From NCBI GenBank assembly GCA_029891345.1, contig CM057006.1:46505556-46569555 (forward strand): DNA of 64,000 nucleotides, in the 5' to 3' direction. How positions within the stretch are numbered: the first letter of the stretch is position 1; the number at the start of each line of letters is the position of its first letter. Origin of the DNA: Dryococelus australis (Eukaryota > Arthropoda > Insecta > Phasmatodea > Phasmatidae). The notes beneath the pieces were generated by a model. The model made no database searches. It was not told the origin of the DNA and worked only from the letters and a program-made list of their open reading frames with translations. Made by a program: the position numbers and the translations under genes. Of this stretch, positions 57,232-64,000 are shown piece by piece.

Positions 57232-57902
57232 CTAAATTTATTAGAGACAATAGTTGACAAGCGTAAAATCAAAATCCTACAGCAGAACGTTCAACATCGG
57301 AATTTCAAACATCGATGTGATCAAGTGGACTATTGTGATAGACTTTGAGAGCTATTTTTAAGTTCAAAGTTTAAACAATTACAGCGAAAAAAGTTTTATA
57401 TTGTTTTCAGTGCACAGACACACCGAGATGTTAACATGTTTAGAGAATTAAAAAGGAAAAATATTGGGTGTAATTAAAACAATATTAACTCATTTAACGC
57501 AAAGCGGCTAACGAGGTACTTCAGATACGTACTCGACAAATAGCCGAAAAGGAACATATTTTCAATTGGAACACAATAGGTATATCTTTGGATCAGGGAT
57601 AACCCGTCCCCAGCGCAGAATATCGCTAAGAAACTCCTATCTTCCGAATGCCAAATTGTGTATGTTACCTCATTTACAAACACACTACAAAAGAGGTAGG
57701 AAGTGATACGGTAAGCAACTGAACTAGCAATCTGCTGGAATGAGCGTAGAAAACCCAGCAGTAAAATCTGTCAATGTGAAGCCAGTACGAGTCACACGTG
57801 CTAATCAAGTCCCTTCCCCGGCAGGAACCCGGAATATAGAAAAATTAATGAAAATGCACTACGTTCCCCAAGTCGTGCGAATAATACAAAACTAGCTAAC
57901 AC
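57232..57902. other. AT-rich non-coding sequence
   Basis: Nothing recognisable is visible. Confidence 0.4.
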
Positions 57903-57997
57903 AGTCTATTCGAGGTTTCTTCACACCTTTTCTACCAAACCTTTGAAGAATCAACCCATTTATGACATGCTTTGTTGCTTCCTAAATATGTCGTGTA
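57903..57997 (-). mobile_element. MITE family C, first part, split by an A element
   Basis: Reverse C sequence (GGTTTCTTCACACCTTTTCT, GTTGCTTCCTAAATATGTCG) stops at GTGTA, where an A element begins. It continues at 58423. Confidence 0.8.
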
Positions 57998-58422
57998 AAG
58001 GCTATTCACGATAAAGTGAGCACTTTTGAAATCAACCTTGTAAAAAAAGTCACTGTCCCAACCTGCATATATTTTAATGGGCGCACTGAGTGGCATGTGC
58101 CCAGTAAAGTTGGAAATGATTTATGGAAAGTAGTTCAATATCTTAACGTTGAATAGAAAGTGTTAAGGTAACCATTTGCCACAAGTTAAATTATTTCTTT
58201 CGATTTCTGGTTTTTTAAGGTATCAAAGTGTAAAAACGACCAGATCTGTAACATACTTTCTTTTATGATAATTCCACAGTCTCGCCTGACCGATGCATGA
58301 CTAAAGTGATGAGGCCCATGTCAATGACAATTTTACATAAGGCGGAAGAAAACACAACGTGCACATGAGTAGATCTTGAACAGGGCTTTCAAAAGTGCTC
58401 ATTTACCGTGAACAGCCTATAT
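57998..58422 (+). mobile_element. MITE family A nested inside a C element
   Basis: Left end AAGGCTATTCACGATAAAGT, right end GCTCATTTACCGTGAACAGC, with full A interior. The flanks join as GTGTA then TATCA, compatible with a duplicated TA. Confidence 0.87.
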
Positions 58423-58732
58423 CAAAAAGTTTTATACTTGTATCAAAATAAATGTACCTAATTTTTTTTATAAATTGAACATTTACTTATACGTATTTAA
58501 TTTATAATTAACATGGATAAAAAAGGACAGTAAATAAGGTGATAATACTTAGTAGAATTTCTCACGCAATATAATATTACAGTGAGTGCGCACGAATGCG
58601 GTGCGGTGTCCATTTAGTGTAATGTTCTAGACTATTTTAAGCTTTGTTTGCACGAGGCGGAGAAATATCCTGGAGGCAAAATTTAATCAGGGCTTCAGGA
58701 AAGTCGGAAGTAACCGAGAATGTACTATTCTC
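58423..58732 (-). mobile_element. MITE family C, second part
   Basis: Resumes with AAAAAGTTTTATACTTG. It runs through GTGCGCACGAATGCGGTGCG and GAGGCGGAGAAATATCCTGG to a terminus reading AAGTAACCGAGAATGTACTA. Confidence 0.8.
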
Positions 58733-58744
58733 CAGCAGTCACTC

Positions 58745-59165
58745 CGTTCACAAATGCGCCGTTTACTTTCGATTAATTCTCCTGTGAATCTCGGCGTCCG
58801 CACGCGAAGATTCCGCGAGTGCATTTCCCAGATTGCGTCCTCCACAGCGGCCATTCGCGAGACTTTTTCTCCGCGACTGTTGCGCACGCGGAACAATAGC
58901 CGAGGGAAGAACAAAGAGCTCTGTGTAATCCACCAATGTTGAAGGGAGGGAGGCGGAGAGCACGGGCAATTAAGACCAGGCGACGAGCTCCAGCAGATGA
59001 AAATAGCTCCAGCTGGCTCCCCACAAACAAGAGAACACTGCGAGTTCTGGCGACTACTTGCTACTTGTTAGCTAGCGTCCAGCCAGCTCCTCCTCGCCTA
59101 CACTGCGATTCACACGACCCTGTGGGTTACGAACCACAGCCATTCCAAATTACTCACACTTACAA
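58745..59165. other. GC/CpG-rich island
   Basis: ~420 bp of CpG-rich sequence with short frames open on both strands (58754-58942 plus, 58763-58969 minus, 58936-59190 plus). No domain is recognised. It could be an exon or promoter of an unseen gene. Confidence 0.35.
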
Positions 59166-62100
59166 ACGAGTTAAAGAGGGCTTCTCGTAACGCTGGTTTT
59201 CCTGTCGCTGCTTATTTCAGTGCAGTGAAAACATGTTTCAAAAATATGTACCGCCTACGTCTCGGAGAAAAATTGGATTCGGCTGTGTTGGTGACACGGC
59301 CGTTTGTTTGGCGCAAATACGTCTACGTTGACGCGCTCGGACGCCTTGATGTTTATTTTACGTTCCCGGCACCGCTTCACTCGATCATATGGGGTTTTAT
59401 GGGTATCTCTGGATTACGTTTGAGATACTCTTTCCAACCGTATACGATTTCTGTATTTCGACTTGACTTTTTGACGAGTATATGCAGAAATTGTGTTAAG
59501 TTTTCCTTAGTTTTTTACATTAAACGCATACAATTTCACCATAACACGCCACACAAATGTTTTTATACACGCAATCGATTGATCTTGACGACAGCTGTCG
59601 ATTGAAAAATCTTAAACGTGAGTCGTAGCTTCTAGTCACAAGTTATACTACGCGGAAGTTATGAGACGTGGCGAAACGAACTCGAAATTGCCCCCCCCCC
59701 CCCCTTCCCAATGCTTCGCAGTCCTCACTCAACGTAACATATTCTTTGATCCTTTGGTAACCGTGTGGTGTAAAAGACGTATTCACTTCAAAAAGAAAGA
59801 ACAAGTGATCTCAATACTCTCAAAAACAATTCCAAATGAGACCGATTTGTGAACAATTCTATATTAATTCGAATGCATGCCAAATACTGGAAATAACACA
59901 AATATGGAACCCTTATTACTATTACTCAATACCTAAACACCAATAGTGATACTGTGGAACAAAAAAATAACAATGTAACATACTACTTGAAGACCAGATA
60001 CCATGTTAAATGTACATATTTAAAGCAACAAGAAGTGACATGTGATAAAGAGTGTAAAGTATTTAAAGACTAGCACTTTAGTAAGATTTAAACAGTTGTG
60101 GATACGTAGTAACTAGTGAAAGCGTATATACAGAAAACATTTTGTACACCTCGTTGAAAAAACGATGAGGATGTAACAAAGATGGAAAAGGTAAGTAAAA
60201 AAATGCTGAGAAGACAGGCTGTTTTAATATGAACTGTGTACACTCGGTAGACCTAACAGGAACAAGGTGCTCATTATGAAAACGTAAAGCCAGAGAGTAG
60301 CGGGGGTGGAGGGAATGTATCAATGACTGGATATGTATAACAAGGCACTATATATTGCTATTTTATCTGAAAACTACGAGAGATGAGTAGTTAAAATAAT
60401 GTTTTGAAATGCCAATGAAGACATCGTCCGCCAGAGACGAATCTCAATCAGTTAAAAACTAATTAAAGTCCACTCGAACGAGTAACATACTGTCAGACGT
60501 GAGGCAGGGGTATTTGATCACACACTCCAAACTTAGATAACACAAGTTTTTAGCTTGTAAGGTATCAGACCACAGTGCGCAGAGTGCATGACAACCTTAT
60601 GTATTGTTTTTGAAATGGAAAACCTAATATTCATTGAACGAAAAGGGCGGGTGGGGGGGGGGGGACGAGACAATGAAACGATATAAAACCAAACGAACTA
60701 GCAGTGTTCACGATACTTAGATAACACAGCTAGGTTAAGAACTATCGAAAGAAAAAATTTCACAGCTTTAGTGAAACTGCGTACAAAGCGCAAATTAATA
60801 CGTATAACTGACGGAGAAGACATATCACGCACCAAAATATAATGAACAAAAATTATTCATCGTGAAGGTATAAAAATATTTTGACACACGCAAGTCGGCA
60901 GTAGGGTGGTTAAAGTTCACTGCAGAGCCAACATCGAGACTTGTGAGGAACACGAGCGAGTTACATCCAGTGAAGTGAGGACAACGAAGCCTATAGCGAA
61001 TTTCGGGGGCGGGTACTGTGATGATGGGGAGAGTAATGGTGATAGCTATACGACTGCCATGCATCTTGGAGGCAATACAAAACATCAGTTCGAGATTGAA
61101 AACTGCCGCCCCAAAGAATAGGCTACCTTATAATATTGTTCTACAACCCCGTCACTCAGTGGACTTAATGCCCAAATAAAAGGTGAAATCTGATACAATC
61201 CTGCATCCGACCCCTGACCAGTACTTCGGAAACACATACATGTATCACACCCAGGATATTAATGTGCGGAGTCCTGTCCAGCGACCAGGAGAACCGAGAG
61301 ACCAGACACTGCAAAACAATTCAAAGAGGCTTCCCCGGTCTAGCACTGGGTGTCGGGACAAGACACCAGATATTGCAGTCAACCTCTTGTAGAAACCAGC
61401 ATCCAACAGGTAGTGCCCTAGCTGCGCCTGCAAAACACTTAGAATTTTCGTATCTAGCGCTGAAGTGAAATTGACAGTACAGGAACCTGTGCCTCAGAGT
61501 GCAAAACAGGTCGTTGTAATGCGTCACAAATATGATATACATAATATCAGAAACATGCTAACGTAGCTGGATGAGATTGCAATAAAATACCCGTAGTTAT
61601 AGTCAAAGCCATGGCTCACACTCCTTGACGACTTAAGCATTAGGAGTAACTGGAAATGTATGTAGTTTGAACACACAAGGTCGCATAACTCAAGAACACA
61701 AGACTGATAACGACCAAAAAGTAGCCACTTTGTCGATGCTGCAGAATGTGACAAGAGATCTCTTAAACGAAGCTGGCAAGGTGGCCTATGTCAAACAGAT
61801 GCCCAAGCACCAAAGAGATGAGTAAATGTGGGCAGCACGGACACTTAAAGCTTAATGCTACAGCCATTATTCAACACCAGTCCTCAATGGCAAACATACA
61901 ACACGAACTGCCAAGGCAGCAATCCTGGCCAACTGGATCCTTCCTGCCAAAACAAGAAAGGTGAGAATAACTGATGATAATAGGTTTTTAAAAAAATTGC
62001 CAGGTTCATTCGTTTGGAAGAAAATGGCTAACAACGAATTGTGGAGGTACACAAAACTCATAATGGCGGGGTAAAACATGAACACATTGTGTGTTTACAA

Positions 62101-63465
62101 GGATGGCGATATGTATAAAAAACCACAATTTGCAGCAGAATTGCCCAATCAATGTAAACAATAAAAAAAAAAACACTGAAAAGGTACTTAGAAACTGAGA
62201 CCATGATCTGGGTCTCTGGTTGGTCGTCTGAGCCATTGACCAAAGCATAATGTTATGATGTCGTTAACGATTACTGATGCTATATGGAGAGGGAAGGTGG
62301 GTGGGCAGACATTATCTTCGAAATGAGGGGCAGACATTATCTTCGAAATGAGGCACAGCAATATGTTCGGAACACAAACATCCCCATTGCAGGCCGCATC
62401 ACCAGCTGCAAATGGTATCAAATACGACTCGCTGCACATTACAAGTGCCTCTCAAGCAAGTGCATGACAAACACATTCAGATTCCTGTATGTTACACCAA
62501 CAAATATTTTCCATCGTTTCATTCCATTTTTAGTAGTATTATTATATTATATCTATTTCCGAGTGAGAATATTTTCTGCTTCCCTTTATTAAGTGCTGTT
62601 TTTCTGCCTTTCTACTTTCCATTTATGCCCTTATGCTTACCCTTATATTCCGTTTGTGTGTAGTTTTTTATAATTGTTCATTACCACTTCGAGGGTTTTG
62701 GTTCGTTTCTCCACCTGTATTCACCTATCATTTAAATTTATTCTTGTTCCGATTGACGTTCCTACTATCTTCATTTTCGAGCAGAAGGGTGTATTCACTC
62801 TGGACTGCTGGCTGTGTGTGTTTAATTTTCATGTTATTGTTGTCCATATATTATTAATTTTGTATTAAGGAAAATGTATCACTCAATCAAACATTCCGAA
62901 TTCATCTCAATGTCTTGCGGCAATTAGGTACTCTCTTTTGTAGTTTGTTCCTATAATATGTTGCATACCAGCCAGACAAAGCTTTAACAGGCGACCTGTA
63001 TTAAGATGGTCACGCATGAAATATATGTATTGCGTATTCTAAGAATTACAATTATTTTGTGAAATACTTGTGCTATTAAGGCGCACCTTAAAAGTCGGCA
63101 TAATGTAGTGGAGGGTAAGTGTGAGCATGGCGGGAAAATGTGCGCAGTAACGTTTTTCAGTAGTTGGTAGCACTGGTCGAACATCTGACATGCAAGTATT
63201 GTAGCGAGTTGGAAAAGAAGTAAGGTGAATGATCAGCGAAGGTTTCTTATCGAATTCTGCGATTTATACAGGTAATAAACTAGTTTTCACTATTTAGACT
63301 ACAATATTTTGATATATTAAGATAAGGGTTTGAGCATTTGAAAAGAAGTCAATCATGTTCTAGCTTTTGTCATGTAGAAAATGGTTGGCGAAGATTACGT
63401 TGGCGGTGGTCCGTTTGTGAAATTGTCCCTTCTTATGCTATCTAGCGGGACTTTTGTAAACCAAT
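59166..63465. other. Long AT-rich region without recognised genes
   Basis: Contains a C run (~59691-59704), a G run (~60653-60664), and a 25-bp perfect tandem duplication (period 25, GGGCAGACATTATCTTCG, 62303-62351). The 126-codon frame at 59225-59605 shows no recognisable domain. Several 60-100 codon frames overlap on both strands. No transposase or host-gene motif was found. Confidence 0.45.
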
Positions 63466-63526
63466 GTAGTAGGCGGGCATGTGTGCGCGCCTATTTCGTT
63501 CGTGCGCACATTTGCCCGCCTGCGTA
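63466..63526. repeat. GC-rich imperfect hairpin
   Basis: Arms 63466-63490 (AGGCGGGCATGTGTGCGCGC) and 63501-63526 (complement with small differences) are separated by ~10 bases. A related direct word, GGCGGGAAAATGTGCGCAG, is at ~63130-63148. Confidence 0.7.
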
Positions 63527-63633
63527 CTCTTAGCCCCTGCCAACGACAAATACATGAAATTAGTTTGTTATTTGTATTTTGCTACGACATAACTCTTGTA
63601 TTGCAAGTTTTTTTTTTTTCGTTTTCATTCCCT

Positions 63634-63751
63634 ATGGGGAAATACAAGAGAAAAACCGACCGATCATGTCTTACCCAACATCAGTCTGAAGAAGCAAATT
63701 AATCTTATTGACAAGAAGATGAGTCTGAGGGCTGCTGCCAAAAAAAAATAG
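63634..63751 (+). pseudogene. Start of a pogo/Tigger-type transposase, broken
   Basis: ATG at 63634 begins MGKYKRKTDRS, the characteristic opening of pogo/Tigger transposases ahead of their psq-type helix-turn-helix. After a stop and a frame change the sequence reads DKKMSLRAAAKKK then a stop, matching the MSLRAAA part of the same DNA-binding helix. Homology then fades. The catalytic DDE domain is absent within the window, so this is a short remnant. Confidence 0.72.
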
Positions 63752-64000
63752 GAGGCAAAGAATCTACACTTCGAAAAAGATTTAACTTACTTTGAATTTA
63801 AGTTTCAACATTTCAAAAACATAATAAACTCCAGAATCCTTTACTTTTACAGTATAGTTGTGTAACTTAAAGCACCACAAGGAACAACACTTGAAGATCT
63901 ATTGTAGAGTCGAAGACCAAAATTCAAATGTTACAGTTTTCAATTGTGTAAAGGTCATTAGACTGGCTTTGAAAAAATAAATGTAATATAATAGCTCCCT
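63752..64000. other. AT-rich sequence to the window edge
   Basis: No recognised continuation of the pogo-type transposase and no other feature. Confidence 0.35.

Noticed and set aside
59225..59605. 126-codon plus-strand frame
   Set aside because: It is open and starts with ATG, but it has no recognisable domain. Residue use is consistent with a chance frame next to a GC-rich island.
1..64000. CRISPR arrays, operons, bacterial promoters or rRNA genes
   Set aside because: No regularly spaced repeats, no dense co-directional genes and no rRNA-like sequence. tRNA-like signals belong to SINEs.

Overview
This window looks like a stretch of AT-rich, intron- or intergenic-type DNA from a large, repeat-rich animal genome, most likely an arthropod and probably an insect. 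The grounds are the complete absence of bacterial-style gene packing, many homopolymers and microsatellites, tRNA-derived SINEs with target-site duplications, Tc1/mariner, Helitron, pogo- and Harbinger-like remnants, and dozens of short TA-flanked inverted-repeat elements. The species cannot be named from sequence alone. No complete host gene is visible. Two short segments look like host exons: minus strand 16889-17003, with canonical splice sites on both sides, and a weaker terminal-exon candidate at 40033-40125.

The window is dominated by about 38 copies or fragments of three related MITE families, called here A (~420 bp), B (~240 bp) and C (~430 bp). A and B share the terminal inverted repeat GGCTGTTCACGGTAAAGTGA. 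C has a diverged version, ATCCATTCACGGTTACTTCA, and its sub-terminal sequence is recognisably related to A. A copies sit inside C copies at least three times (12.4-13.2 kb, 24.3-25.2 kb, 57.9-58.7 kb), so C is older. Another C copy carries a Helitron (34852-35356). Further inverted-repeat elements are family D (5.5, 15.5, 36.5 kb), a Harbinger-like element G (16.3 kb, relative at 17.9 kb), element E (33.2 kb), element F (52.0 kb) and near-perfect foldback elements at 30.2 and 56.7 kb.

Transposase remnants are a Tc1-like pseudogene at 21.9-23.1 kb (minus), itself split by a ~195 bp AT-rich insertion; an internally deleted Tc1 copy at 40.4-40.95 kb; the start of a pogo/Tigger-type transposase at 63.6 kb; and a nearly full-length 2.6 kb element at 48473-51068. 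This last one encodes a degraded transposase of the Mutator-domain (PF20700-like) family and is flanked by TTAA on both sides, as in Kolobok elements. Removing it with one TTAA joins two flanking minus-strand segments into a single open frame of about 89 codons, so the element appears to have landed in an open reading frame.

SINEs of three or four tRNA-derived types occur at 18.1, 23.4, 32.6, 37.5, 38.1, 43.2 and 46.1 kb, several with clear target-site duplications. GC- and CpG-rich islands (13.8-14.4, 16.86-17.06, 26.2-26.6, 38.8-39.2, 45.0-45.4, 54.5-54.6, 58.7-59.2 kb) stand out against the AT-rich background and are the best places to look for host exons or promoters.
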